From positions 21,379,606 to 21,443,605 of the forward strand of contig JASXTE010000001.1 in NCBI GenBank assembly GCA_030280995.1: 64,000 nucleotides of DNA, given 5' to 3'. The position numbers and the translations under genes were made by a program. Each line of letters opens with the position of its first letter. Position 1 is the stretch's first letter. Source of the stretch: Hemileia vastatrix. Taxonomy: Eukaryota > Basidiomycota > Pucciniomycetes > Pucciniales > Zaghouaniaceae. The notes under the pieces are model-generated. The model did not search any database. It was not told the DNA's origin and saw nothing but the letters and a program-made list of their open reading frames with translations. Below are positions 45,714-58,079 of the stretch, in pieces.

Positions 45714-46900
45714 CTTCTTTTCCAAATTTCACTTATCTTATTTAAAGTTTTTATATTTCATGATTAGAGAATAAGTATTCTGAAACTCTTATCTGATGAT
45801 TATCTAGGATTTTATCTCCCTCTTTTTGGAATTTTCATCATCACTTTTCAAGTTTTTGTGAAACTTTGATAATAAGAGTCAGAATTAGGGTTAGTTTTAT
45901 TTGAATCAACTGTCCTTTTAGCTGAAGATACTTCTGAAGCCTATCTTTCATTTCCAGAAAACCAATTTGAATTTGGTTCAGTGGATGCTGAGACATTCAC
46001 CTTTAAAGTTGAACCTTTTTTCAAATTTCACATTTATTTATTTCATAATGCATATCATAACATTTACATCATAAATTTATTCTTCCAGATTCCTATGATT
46101 ATCTAAGCTTTAATATCCCTCTTGTTGAAATTCTCATCATCAGGGTTCTAGTTTCTGTGCAATTTTGACAATCAGAGTCAGTATTAGGGTTAGGTTTATC
46201 TGAATCTACTTTCCTTTTAGGTGAAGATACTTTTGAAGCCTATCTTTCATTTCCAGAAAACCAACTAGAATTTGGTTCAGTGTTTTCTGAGATATTGACC
46301 TTTAAAGTTGAGCCTTTTTTTCCCAATTTCACATTTATTTATTTCATAATGCATAACATAATGTTTATATCATGCATTTATCCTTCCAGATTCCTCAAAC
46401 TACCATTCTCATTACTTATTATTCTGCCCTTACATCAAGGTGTGTTTTTTTCTTTTTCTTACCATTTTCATATGTCTAACCCTTCACTCATTTTTTCTTC
46501 TCTTATCATATCAGTAAAAAGTTAGTCCAACAAATCAACAAGGTTAAAAAAGAAGGTAAAATTAATAAATTTACAAACCTATAGGTAGATAAAAATTTTT
46601 TGGGGATTTTTAAAGTCATCAAATATTTTTTATTCTTTCATAAAAGTTTAATAAATAAATCTGATATTTCAATTTACTAAACTAAAGTAATGAGCCAATG
46701 ACCTTGTGTTGTATAAAAAGTAATTATGATAACATTAAATTTTTTAATGGGGTTCATCTTTACTATACATGTGGAAAGTTGCAATTTTAGTTTCTAGACT
46801 TGGTCCGCATTTTGGCTTGAGGAATATTCATTACTTTAAAACTAGTGAATTTGACTTATCTTATTTATTTATTTATTAATTTATGGAATTATTCTAAATG
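45714..46900 (+). other. Continuation of Harbinger A3: tandem modules and spacer
   Basis: Two further tandem modules (units near 45885 and 46185, about 296 bp apart), then the spacer that follows the Tet-like gene in B1 (AAGTAATGAGCCAATGACCT at 46685). The Tet-like gene itself is missing. No ORF of interest. Confidence 0.6.
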
Positions 46901-47289
46901 TTGGTGTTTTAACCCCTTAATTAAAAAAAATGAAGGGGAGGGTATTTCCAAATTTTCAAATCTGACATGGAAAATTGATGACTTCAAAAAATTTAGTGAT
47001 ACCCACCCCTTTCTTCAATAAAACTCAGGGGAGGGTATCACAAAATTTTTCAAACAAATATAGAATTATGTTGACTTAGCTTTTTTAGAAATTCAAATTG
47101 GTGGTGAGATGATAAAACTATGTTTGTGATGAGGTTTTTTTCACAGGTGCAAGTATTTTTTAACATCTGAAATTCCAAAAGTGCAATATTTTAGAGTCCA
47201 GTAAGGAAAAATTATGTTATCAGAATCTCATGATATAACTATTTTTTATAAGATTAAAAGTAAATATTAAATTGGGAACCAAAAAAAAT

Positions 47290-47560
47290 ATCCATTTCTT
47301 AATATAGAAGATACATGAAATTGAGATTTTTGGAAACAGTAGTAATTCCATTCTCCAAATAATAATCATAAATACCAAAGCCAGTGGAATTGGAAGCAAA
47401 ATGAGGCTTTTTAAATTTGTATTGATAGCTTTTGAACCTCTCCTTCATTTACTTAGGATTGATGTTGATCCACCCTTTTGTTTTCTTTTTTACTTCATTT
47501 TCCATCAACGAAAAGCCATTGACCTTTGATGAAGGTGGACATCTGATTTGGGGTGGTTAA
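47290..47560 (-). pseudogene. Myb-like gene fragment in A3
   Basis: The minus strand matches the middle of the Myb-like protein at 28707-27410 (GFGIDDDDLEIGITTVSKKL region and the QMKERFKSYHSKYKK region), with frameshifts. The gene's 5' end is replaced by about 300 bases leading to the terminus. Confidence 0.6.
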
Positions 47561-48294
47561 AAACATAAAAAAAGAAGAAAAAAACCATGCCTGGTTAAAA
47601 TTTCACAATAAAATGTTTCAAATCTCAGTGAGGGGTGTGTGCAGAGGATTTATGAGAGGATTGAGGTCTGAGTTTCACATGTTACAGGGATGGGGTGGGA
47701 AAGGAAGCAATGATGTTGCAACATGTGGTTGTGAAAAAAAATTGTGAAAATAGTGCTGATTTGAGGTCATAACTGACACCCATTTTTGAAATAAGTGACT
47801 TTTTTGCAAAGTTTAAGTGCTGATTTGTATGTGCAGATTTTCCAGAACTGACACCCCCTAATAGGGGGTATCAAACATTTCAAATCAGCCATTAGAAAAT
47901 CTCATTTCTCTCAATCAAAAAAATAGCTTATAAACTTTCAATTATATTGATTTTTACTTTTAAAAATTCTTCTTTTGATGACCTAATACAGGGCATCAAT
48001 TTTTACCAATCTGCAATTAAATTAATTGCAGATAAAAATAATTATACCCCAATTATCTTTCACAAATATTTTTTCTAATAATTGGGCTATTATACCTTTT
48101 ACATGTCAATGCTCATCTCTATCTGACAATTTTATCCTCAATTTTTCATAACCACATCTTGGAAAACTTTCTGGATGTGCCAGCATCCCTACCTTTCTGC
48201 ACACTCCCATACTGTCTATTCATTCTATCCATTCAAAAACCCTCCCCATATAATCTGTTTTTCTCTTCTTCTTTTCATCTTTAAATTTCTCAAC

Positions 48295-49301
48295 ATGCCT
48301 TGTCATCATAGATCATCTCAAAGGCAACCATCTCCCAGATTTTCTTCAAATCCCATTACTCCCTCTTTTCCCTGCTCAGCTGAGAAATAAAAGACTGTTC
48401 AACTAAAAAAAAGTGATCATCTCATACTTATCAACTGGCTGAAAACTAAAACTAATTATGATTCTTGTTTTGGTGCTGAGAATGCAACTAAATTAGGACA
48501 GCCCCCTGCATCAAACATCAATGGATATCTTCTAATGGCCAATGAATCATGAAATAAGAAAAATGGAAGGATTAATCATTTGCCTAAACAGATGTCTGAA
48601 CAATTCATGCACTATCAAGCCAAATACTAGAAAGCTAAGACTCTTTAATCTTCCACTGTTTTTGGTATTACTGAATTTGATATCAGTAAGGGCATCAAAA
48701 CTATACACAATAAACTTGATTCTTTATGTCCTTAGTATAAAGAGATAGATTCCATATTTAAAGAGTGAGCCAATGTTAATCCTGAAAACATGTTGGATGG
48801 AGAAGATGATATCTCCAAACTTGATTTTGAAAGAAATCTTTTTCCTTCCGCTTCTACTCAAGCCTCCCCTCATTTGAATTCCACCAATCATGATATCTTT
48901 TCAATAGATCCTTATGGCAATAAAAACCAACCTGATCTCACTACAGTGAGCTTTTATTTTATGTCTAGTTGTTTTATTTTTTATTCAAATCTATTTTTTT
49001 ATTTCTAAAAAGGCTAATGAATGAAATGAGGATCCTCAAGTAAGTGATTCTGAGGCTAGAATAGGAGAAGAAATTTGAGCTTTCCTTAAAGAGGGATGAG
49101 AAAGCTCATGAATTGGAGGAGAATAAATTTGAGATAAAGAAAGTGGAGAAGGCTCTTGAGTACAATTTCCTATTGGATCAAATGAAACTCAAGTATCAAC
49201 TTGAAGATTGTTCAAAAAAGAAAGTTTTCTTGATAGAATGTGTTAAAGCTAATAAATCTGTTAAGGAAATTGAATTCTTAATTAAAATTTTTGATGACTA
49301 G
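48295..49301 (+). pseudogene. Myb/SANT-like gene of Harbinger B2
   Basis: Begins MPCHHRSSQRQPSPRFSSNP. Then come SDHLILINWLKTKTNYDSCF and PPASNINGYLLMANE, parallel to KDDYLIIINFLKIKSNFEAC and NGYLLMANE of the B1 protein. The coiled-coil end survives in an open frame (49113-49301: FLLDQMKLKYQLEDCSKKKV, ending KIFDD). Several stops and frame changes lie between. A short duplicate of the last exon follows at about 49355-49420. Confidence 0.75.
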
Positions 49302-49904
49302 TTTTTTTTATTTAATTCATATTTAATTCCAAATTTTTTTGAATGTTTTTTTGATAAAGTGCATTAAAGCTAATAAATCTGTTGAGGAAATTGACTGCTT
49401 AATGAAAATGTTTTATGACTAGTTTTTTTTATTTTTTTCATTCATATTTCATTCCAATTTTTTTTCAAGTCAAAAAATTTACACATCTTATTTAAAAATG
49501 TGGCAATGCCCCTCTTCAATTTACTCTGGAAGGGGGTAAGGATTACCAAATTTATATTCTATTTCATACATAATTAAGTAAATCATTTAAAAAAGATAAT
49601 CAACCAAGTAAAGGAATCCCAAATACTATCTTTTAATGATTTCATGAGTGAAGTCAAAGAAAAAATATGACAAGAATAGTACTATGAGCTCATTAATAGA
49701 ATATAATTGAATAAAAACCTTTATACAGCACAAGGGCTTGATGGTACAATACTTAATTTAATTGATTATCTTCAATAACTGATAAATTAAAAATTTAAGA
49801 AAAAAAATCAAAATTTGGAAATCATTTAATTACTATATTTAGAGCCCCTCCCTAATGTTTTAGTAGCCATTTACCCTTCACCCCTTACCTAACTTACCCA
49901 GTTT

Positions 49905-50400
49905 ATCAAACTTTTATTGATCTGAAAAGACCATCCAAAATGAGTAAACTTTTAGCAAGATTCCAATCCAGGAGGTGCCTTAGTAGTTTGATGTTTATCT
50001 CTTGAAGATTTCTAAATCACTTCCATAATCCTGTTTCCTAATCCAAATTCCATGATATATTTATGATAATGAAAGTATAGTCCATGGCCTTTGATTTTAG
50101 CAGGTGAAGGGATCAGTCTTCCAGTAATAGGATTGATATAACAGAAAAGTGAAAAAGTAAGCATATTAGAATCAGGTTTTTCAACATGGCTCTGGCTATG
50201 AGATCCTCCATAGTTGATGATAGCATTAGAATAAAAGATATAATTATTACTGAGTTTAACACATTCTATATTTTTCCAATCTGGAAATCCAGCTTTCTTG
50301 GCCAGTTTATGATTAGATTGAATTGCACAAATATATAATTTTTTAAAGCAATTAGCCAAGAAATAATTGAGTGATCCTAAGATTTGGGAGATAAAAGCCT
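49905..50400 (-). pseudogene. Tet/JBP-like 2OG-Fe(II) dioxygenase in Harbinger B2
   Basis: The open frame 50359-50012 gives NYIFYSNAIINYGGSHSQSH, PITGRLIPSPAKIKGHGLYF and IMEFGLGNRIMEVI, then a TAG. The same frame continues with KSSRDKHQTTKAPPGLE, a stop, and KFTHFGWSFQINKSL. The HQTT and FGxSxQI motifs fit Tet-like oxygenases. The first metal-site block reads SHVEKPD where other copies have IHxNxND, so the metal site is probably altered. Together with 26045-26680 and 1-350 it defines the gene family. Confidence 0.6.
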
Positions 50401-50469
50401 AGATAATCATCAGATAAGTGTTTCAGATGCCTTATTCTCAAATTATGCAATATAAAAAGATAAAATAAA

Positions 50470-51085
50470 TTAAGTGAAATTCAGAAAAAAGGCTCAACTT
50501 TAAAGGTCAATATCTCAGCAACCACTCAAAAAAATTCAAATTCATTTATTGGAAATGAAAGACAGGCTTAGATGAATCTTCAGCTAAAAAAACATAAGAT
50601 TTGAATAAACCTAACCCTAATTTTGAATCTGATTTTCAAAATTGCACAAAAATTTGAAAATTGATGATGAAAATTCCAACAAAATGGAGATATAAGCCTA
50701 GATAATCATCAGATAAGAGTTTCAGAAGCCTTATTATCTAATTATGAAATATAAAAACATAAAATAAATTAAGTAAAACTTGGAAAAAAAGGCTCAACTT
50801 TTAAGGTCAAAATCTCAGCAACCACTGAACCAAATCCAAACCTGTTTGTGGGAAATAAAAGATAGACTTCAGGAGAATCTTCAGTTAAAGGAAATTTGAC
50901 TTAAGTAAACCTAACCCTAATTTTTTACATAAAAACATTAAATTGGGAAAAAAAGGCTCAACTTTAAAGGTCAATATCTCAGCAACCACTGAACCAAATT
51001 CAGATCTGTTTATGGGAAATAAAAGGCAGTCTTCAGGAGAATCTTTACTTAAAAGGACATTAGATTCAAATAAAGCTAACATTAA
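50470..51085 (-). repeat. Three tandem modules of Harbinger B2
   Basis: Minus-strand units start near 51080, 50915 and 50620, each with TTAGGGTTAGGTTTA and GTTGAGCCTTTTTT. Spacing is about 165 and 295 bases, the same two spacings seen in A3. The 65-codon frame 51082-50885 is the translation of one unit. Confidence 0.75.
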
Positions 51086-51383
51086 TTCTGATTCTTATTT
51101 TCAAAATTTAACAAAAACTTGAAAAGTGGTAATGGAGATGATAACAAGAAGAGTTTAATAAGTCCACTTTTATCCAGATAAGAATCATGCATATATTTAA
51201 GTATAAAATTTTCAAAGAAGGAAAGAGATATCATATAGGCATGAAAAAAAGGAGATGAAACTTACTTTTATTGAAAAGTAGGAAAAATAGAGGGAGAAAG
51301 AATGATGTTGGAATTTGGGGGAAATTGAATATGGAGTAAGTGAAATGCATAAAGAATGTGCAATGTATGTGTTTTAATGACAT

Positions 51384-52193
51384 TGTCATGCGCCACGTGA
51401 CACTCGAGGCAAAAGAAGCTCATTAAATCAATAATAACAAGGTCTAAATCCATGTTTGAAAGCGCAGAAGCGATTCTACATAGCAACTCCAACTTTCCTT
51501 GTGTACTCACTATTCAACCGCGCTAATCCAAAAACTTTAAATCTAAATTAGTCAATCTCTCAATAGTGTGTTCAGTCTTTTTCTTTGAATAGCTGACGCA
51601 CAGCGCAACGGTCAATGCAATATTCTGCTAAAGGGTTATTGTGTGTCTGTGGGTTAATAACAGGGGTAGTGAGCATGGACGGGATAGTTAGTGGAGGATT
51701 AAAGGGTTAACGGATGTTAGTGAGAAGGGTCCAGGTGTAACGGATGTTAGTGAGAAGGGTCTGTGGTTTGCAGAATGATGGATGGGTATGAGGTCAATGC
51801 GAGGAGGAGTAATGGATATAAAAAGGGTTGGATTTTGGTTCAATATTTCTTTAGAATTAAAATATAAAACATTTATATAGTTAATAATGGTAAAGCTTTA
51901 GGTTAAATCATTATTATTGTACATTTCCTTATTTTTCTAAGTAATCATTTCTAAATCTTAAATCTTTGATTATTGAGTTTACAACCCTTTGTGAGATATT
52001 AAGAATATTAATATTACCTTTAAATTATATTAGAATTCCTATCAAACATATCTTGAAGCAGTAGCTCTTCCTTTGAGTCATCTTTGAATCACTTCGGCGA
52101 ACATTTCCTCTGTGTGTCAAAGAAGTTTCTAAACTCCTCCCTCCATCTCACTTCCAGGAACACCATCGACCTTGTGCGTACGTCCTCTGGTGA
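51384..52193 (+). repeat. Gypsy-2 5' LTR
   Basis: Starts TGTCATGCGCCACGTGACAC and ends CTCTGGTGACA. Pairs with 59002-59833. Confidence 0.95.
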
Positions 52194-52272
52194 CAGTATA
52201 ATTTAATTCTCTGTAGTTCTCATTCTTTTCACTACTACGTTTTTTTTCAAGTGTCTCTAAATTTTTTAAAAA

Positions 52273-53420
52273 ATGGCACCTGTTCAACGCACTCCTCCTA
52301 CAGGGGCTACTACTAGGGCTTGAGCCAGAGGCAGGCCAACAGCCACACGGCCTGTTTCCTGCACTCACTCCCTGGAACCTCTCAACCTTAGGGAATGGGG
52401 AAACTCAGTCCAATCAGTAGAAGACATCCCCCAGGATTTTGATGATTCTAGCGAGGAAGAAGAAGGAGAGGATACAATGCATGAGGCACCATCTGCCCCT
52501 GCTACTCACCCTTCTGGTCAACCTTCAGAACCTGGACCATCTAATTCTCTGGAAGACTTCATGAGACTATTCATGAAAACACTTTCAAATACAACATCTT
52601 TGGAGGGATCAAAATTCAAAACTCCTTCCATGAAATCTCCTGATAAATTCAATGGAGAACATCCAGACAGATTGTGCCCCTTCTTTCAAACCTGAAAACT
52701 CCTGTTCCATAACAACCAATCAAAGGTTGTTTACGCTTCTTCATTCCTAGCTGGAAAAGCAGCAAGGTGGTTTGAACCTTATCTTCTCACTCTCTCTTTG
52801 ACAGAAACCCACTTACTCATTAATAACTGGAAAATGTTCAAAGACCAACTCTTTACATTGTTCGGTGACCCTAATGAAACTTACAACGCAGAAATTGAAC
52901 TTGATTTCCTCCACATGAGTGATAATGGTAAAGCCTCTGAATATATCTTGAACTTCAGAGCACTTCAAACTCGAGTAGGTTGGAATGGTACTGCCTCAAG
53001 TATCATTTCAAAAAAGGACTTCCTTTGAGGATTCTGGATCAATTAAATCCTCATGGAAAGAAGATGACTACTTTAACGGATTTAATGGATTGAGCCCTTG
53101 AACTCAACAGCGTGTACCAAGGACGACTACAACATCATTGATACGCCAACAAATCTCAAGGCCTAAATTTTAAATCAGGACTTCTTCACACCCACAGACA
53201 ACTCAATCCAAACCCAATAAGGGAAAGGACAAACCTCAACCAAAAATCTCGACCCCAGGCAATATCAATAAGGTACTTGATCCAAAAGGGAACTTAAAGA
53301 AGCTGAGAGGAAGATACAAGCAGATAATGGGTTATGTATGTATTGTGGGGGTAAGCACAAGCTAGAAGACTGTGTAAAATTTAAGGAAAGAGAAGGTACT
53401 AGTTCAAGGTCAAAAAACTA
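52273..53420 (+). pseudogene. Gypsy-2 gag
   Basis: Starts MAPVQRTPPTGATTRA, then TGA (52321-52323), then an acidic and Pro/Ser-rich stretch. A capsid domain follows (KSPDKFNGEHPDRL, LAGKAARWFEPYL, WKMFKDQLFTLFGDPNETYN, GKASEYILNFRALQTRVGWN) with another TGA at 52693. A frameshift lies near 53020, then a zinc knuckle LCMYCGGKHKLEDC. The start is supported by its position 80 bases after the LTR. Broken gag of the same element as the pol at 53436. Confidence 0.85.
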
Positions 53421-53435
53421 GTAGATAGTTTACTT

Positions 53436-56400
53436 GTGTGCAAAGCAAACTATCTTATCTCTCCCAGTGCACAGAACCTCCATGTCTTAAGGACTGGAGT
53501 TGCCTTAAACTGCTTGAGATTCATTCTTTTTAAGGAGGATACCCCCTTCAGTTGTCTTATAGACTCTGGAGCTTCAATTTCTTTTTTCAGCTTATCTTTT
53601 GCCGAGAATTTAAAGCTGACATTCACAGATATCTATCAAACTCCAATTTATTTGGTTGAATCAGAGGAACCCAAATATTGGGTAAGGAAGAAAGTTTTAT
53701 GGGTTTTCAACTTTCCGAATTTTCCCCCCTTTGAGTGGGAATTATCAGTCTTGGACGCCCCAAGAATGGATGATACCATCCTTGGCCATGACTTTTTAAC
53801 GCATTGGAATCCTGAAATTGATTGGTCACAGGGATTGATCACCCCACGCGCTAAGTATATTTCTGGTTCTTTGATGCAGGTCAATAGGGAGTTAAACAAC
53901 CTGCCTGACAATGTCCTGCTAGAGGACAAATCTCTGCCAGATGACTTGCAAGCATCTGATCTTTCTCTAAATGAGCAATTGGCTAACCCTTCTAGCTCAA
54001 TCACTTCACTCGAAGAGGATTTAAATTGCCTCGAAGTAGTCAAATTATGCTCCCTTGATTCTGGTCTTCCCTCAACAGATTCTCTCAAAGATGATGAGGA
54101 CAACCAAATCAACGTTGAAGCCATTAAGTCAACTCTACCAGAAATTTTTCACAATTTCCTCGATTTTTTCTCAATCTGCAAGGCCGATAAGTTACCACCT
54201 CATTGACCCTACGACCATCAAATAGAGTTAATAGGTCCAGTGCCTCGGGCAGGTCCTGTCTATTCTTTGTCAAAGGACGAATCTCAAGTTCTTTGAGACT
54301 ACGTTGCAGAGAATGTAGCCAAAGGTTTTATCAGAGACAGTAAATCTCCAACCGGCTCCCCTGTTCTTTTTGTAAAGAAAAAAGACGGTAGCCTTAGATT
54401 GTGTGTTGACAATAGAAAGCTCAACACAGTCACAAAGAAGAATGCATAACCCGTTCCTCCTATGTCATTGCTTCTTACCCTTTTTAATGGTGCTAATTTC
54501 TTTTCTAAAATTGATCTTAGAGGTGCTTATAATCTTATTCGCATTGCGGAAGGTCATGAACCACTGACTGAAATGTGCACTATATTTGGTAGTTTTGAAT
54601 ATTTAGTCATGCCTTTTGGATTATGTAATGCACCATCTACTTTTCAAACATTTTTTAATGAAATCTTTCAAGATGTTGTCAAACAATTTGTTGTTGTCTA
54701 CTTAGACAATATATTAATTTTCTCAAAGACACCAGATGAACATATTCATCATGTTCAACAGGTTTTAAATTGCCTTCAAGATCAGGGTCTCTACGCCAAG
54801 CACAATAAATGCAAATTCCATCTCAAATCTATTGATTTTTTGGGGTTTACGTTGTCCACTGATGGTTTAGTCATGGACAAAAAAAGGTCCAAAAAGTCCT
54901 GGAATGGCCTGAGCCCAAAACCGTTAAATCCCTCCAAGGATTTTTGGGTTTTGCCAATTTCTATAGAAGATTTATTAAATATTACTCTAAAACTATTTCC
55001 AATCTTACTTCTCCTCTTAGAAAAGATATTCCTTTTGTTTTTTCTTCTACAGCATGAAAGGAATTCGAAGCATTAAAGACTGCGTTTACCACAGCTCCAA
55101 TTCTTTGACACTTTGATCCTTCTACTTCAACAATAGTCGAGACAGAGGCTAGCGATTATGCTATCACAGGGGTCATTTCTCAATTCAATCCTGAAACAAA
55201 ATTGTTTCATCCTGTTGCTTTTGAGTCACGCAAACTAATTGCAGCAGAATTAAATTATGAAATTCATGACAAAGAGCTTTTAGCTATTATTCATTGTCTT
55301 AAAAAATGGCGCTCTTTTCTTCTCAGCCTAGATAGTCCTTTTCAAATCCTAACTGACCATAATGCTTTGAAATACTTTATGTCTTCCAAAGTTTTATCCA
55401 GGCGTCAAGCCAGGTGGGCTGAATTTCTGTCTGAATTTCCCTTTTCTATTTCCTATCGCCCAGGTAAGAACTGTATTGTCCCAGATATCCTGTCACATCG
55501 GGAGGACATTTACCCACAGCGGGGGGACACATTTGCTGACAAGAACCCAGCAAATGTGAAGTCAATCTTCAACAAATCAATGTTAATGACTCATCAACTT
55601 AATTTGATGACAATTCAATCTTTTCAAAATCCACTATCCAACATCCTCGAAGCTCAGTCGAAGGACAATTATTGTTTAGGGTTAAAAGACAAAATACACT
55701 CGAAGGAAGGGGCCAAAAGATTTAGTATTGAATCAGGTCTATTAGTTTTTGAAGATAGAGTAGTCATACCCAACAAAAATGAAATAAAATCATGGATTTT
55801 CAACAGTCGACATGATTCTCCATTATCTGGTCATTTTGGGGTTGATAAAACCTACCAGTTAATAGCAAGGGATTTCTTCTGGCCAGGAATGACCAGAGAA
55901 ATCAAGGCCTATATAAGATCTTGTTACAAATGTAATAGGAATAAGTCTCCCCGTCACCGGAAGAATGGGTTGCTTCAACCACTTCCTATTCCCTCTAAAC
56001 CTTGGGAATCTTTATTGATGGATTTTATTTCTCAACTTCCTCTTTCTAATAATTTTGATGCTATATTAGTAATAGTAGATAGATTTTCAAAAATTTCTAT
56101 TTTCATTAAAACCACTACTACTGCTACAGCAGAAGATTTGTCAAAATTGTTTCAAGAATATGTCTTTTCCAAACATGGCTTACCTAATGATATTATTTCA
56201 GATATAGGCTCATTGTTTGTATCCACATTCTGGACTCAATTGTGTTTACAACTCAATATCACAATGAATCTATCCACAGCCTATCATCCTGAAACCGATG
56301 GGCAAACGGAAAGGGTCAACCAAATCCTCGAACAATACCTTCAAATGTATGTCAGTTATCAACAAGACAAATGGACCACATGGTTACCATTGGCCAAATT

Positions 56401-57028
56401 TGCTTATAATAACTTTACTCATTCTTTGACACAACAATCTCCCTTTGAAACTGTTTATGGAAGACATCCTCAATTCAACTCAATCCGTGTAGGAACTAGT
56501 CATCCTGCAGAACATTATCTTCAAACCATATCACGACTCCAAGAAGAACTTAAATCAAACTTGCAATTAGCGATTCAAAGATACAAGGAACAGGCCGACA
56601 AACATCGACAATCTGCTCCTTCTGTTAAACTAGGCGACAAAGTATGGCTTGATGCACGAAACATTTGAATGACTCGACCATCAAAGAAACTTGCCGAAAA
56701 AATCTTGGGACCATTCAAAATTGACTCAGAAGTCTCTAAAACTGCATTTCGACTCAAGCTACCTCCTAAATGGTACGCTATTCACCCTGTTTTTCATGTA
56801 TATCTCCTGGAACTGGCTCAAGAAACATACCCAGGCAGGAACCAACCTCCTCTGGAACTGGTCAAAGTAGAAGACCATCTAGAGTGGGAAGTAAGCCGTA
56901 TCCTTGATTCAAGAATGCGCAAGGGGAAACTTCAATACCTCGTGGAATGGGAAGGCTTCCTCAATGACTCAGACAAAACATCCTGGGAACCAGCCATCAA
57001 TTTTTCTAACGCCCTTGAACTCCTATAA
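53436..57028 (+). pseudogene. Gypsy-2 pol: protease, RT, RNase H, integrase, chromodomain
   Basis: Protease CLIDSGASISFFS (about 53558); RT with [40 protein letters not shown] and VYLDNILIFS, where the second catalytic Asp of YLDD is Asn; RNase H with ETEASDYAITGVIS and HDKELLAIIHCLKKW. Integrase follows with GHFGVDKTY...CYKCNRNK and DDE residues in LLMDFISQLP, IISDIGSLF and YHPETDGQTERVNQ. The C-terminal chromodomain has EWEVSRILDSRMRKGKLQYL and SWEPAINF. Stops: TGA at 54204, 54294, 55055, 55106 and 56666 and TAA at 54447, plus a shift at an A7 run (54879-54885). Not functional. Confidence 0.93.
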
Positions 57029-57960
57029 TCTTTTCATCTTAAATATCCTTTAAAACCAAAACCTTAGAACTCTCTTTTATTTTCTTTTCTCTTCTCTTTT
57101 TTTTCTTTTCTTTCTCTTTTCTTTCTTTTCTTAAAATTTTAAAAATTCTTTATTTCTAAAAAATTCTTACTTTGTTTTCTCTTTTCTTCTTTCTTCTTTT
57201 CAAAAGCTTTTTCAACCTTCTTTAAAAATAAATAAATAAAATAAAATAAAATAAAGTAAACTAAAATTAAATTAAATTAAATTAAATTTAAAGGTTAAAT
57301 TGAAAATAAAATAAAATAAAATAATAAAAACAAACTCTTAAAAATTTCATTAAAATAAAATCTTAAACATAAATAGTTCCTTTAATTTTCTTTCTTTTCT
57401 CCTTTTCAAAATACAATTTTTATTTGCTTATTTCTTTTTCTTCAAACTATCAAAATTTTTCATGAACTCAATACAACAATCTTTCTCAAACTTCACTTCA
57501 ACCTTTAAATCTCTCTCTTAAAATTCTTCAAACAAATTACTTCTTTCTTTCAAATTCTTTTTTCAAAACTATTTTTCTCTTTCTTTTCAAATAACCAAAA
57601 TTCCTCAAAAACTTCAATAAATAAACTTTCACGAATAACAAATTTTTCTCTCATTAAATTTTCATTTCAAACAAAATTGTTTCAATCAACTATTTTTTTT
57701 CTTACTTAAATTTTTTCTTTCTTTTCAAAACTTAAAACTAAAATTTTCTCAGTTAAATATTTTTTTCTTTTCTTCTTTCAAAATTTAAAACAAAATTTTA
57801 TTCAAATTTTTTTTTCTTTCTTTTTCTTTTTCTTTTTCTTTTAAAAATCTTATAAAATATATATTAAAATTTCTATTAAAGCAACAAAATAAAATAAATA
57901 ATTAAATACACAAATTGCTTTCTACTTTTTTTCCTTCCTTTCTTTTTTCTCTTTCCATTT
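57029..57960 (+). repeat. Pyrimidine-rich and AT-rich low-complexity tract in Gypsy-2
   Basis: About 900 bases of TTTTCTTTTC runs mixed with AAATAAAATAAAAT repeats, between the pol stop and the antisense gene. No ORF. It may hold the polypurine tract on the other strand or act as a 3' spacer for two convergent transcripts. Confidence 0.7.
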
Positions 57961-58079
57961 CAAATTTTCTCCTGTATTTTCTCCCGAACCAATTTCTTCA
58001 TTTTTTCCAATACCACCCTTATTTCCTTCCTGCATTTTTCAAATACCTCCTCCTCTCCTACCAGTACCACTTCTCCAAT

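Larger units (their letters stand above)
35266..47858. mobile_element. PIF/Harbinger copy A3, interrupted by Gypsy-1
   Basis: The left end GGGGGTTTCAGGTCTGG is the transposase-side terminus and the right end (47858) the Myb-side terminus, both A-type. TAATA borders both ends. Removing Gypsy-1 (36865-45713 plus one TSD) leaves about 3.7 kb: a transposase N-terminal fragment, leader, tandem modules, spacer and a Myb-gene fragment. The Tet-like gene and the catalytic part of the transposase are deleted, so it is non-autonomous. Confidence 0.85.

Noticed and set aside
48001..48120. Second independent element start at the GGGCATCAAT block
   Set aside because: The block is best read as the mutated left terminus of B2, because TAATA flanks match the right end at 61008.
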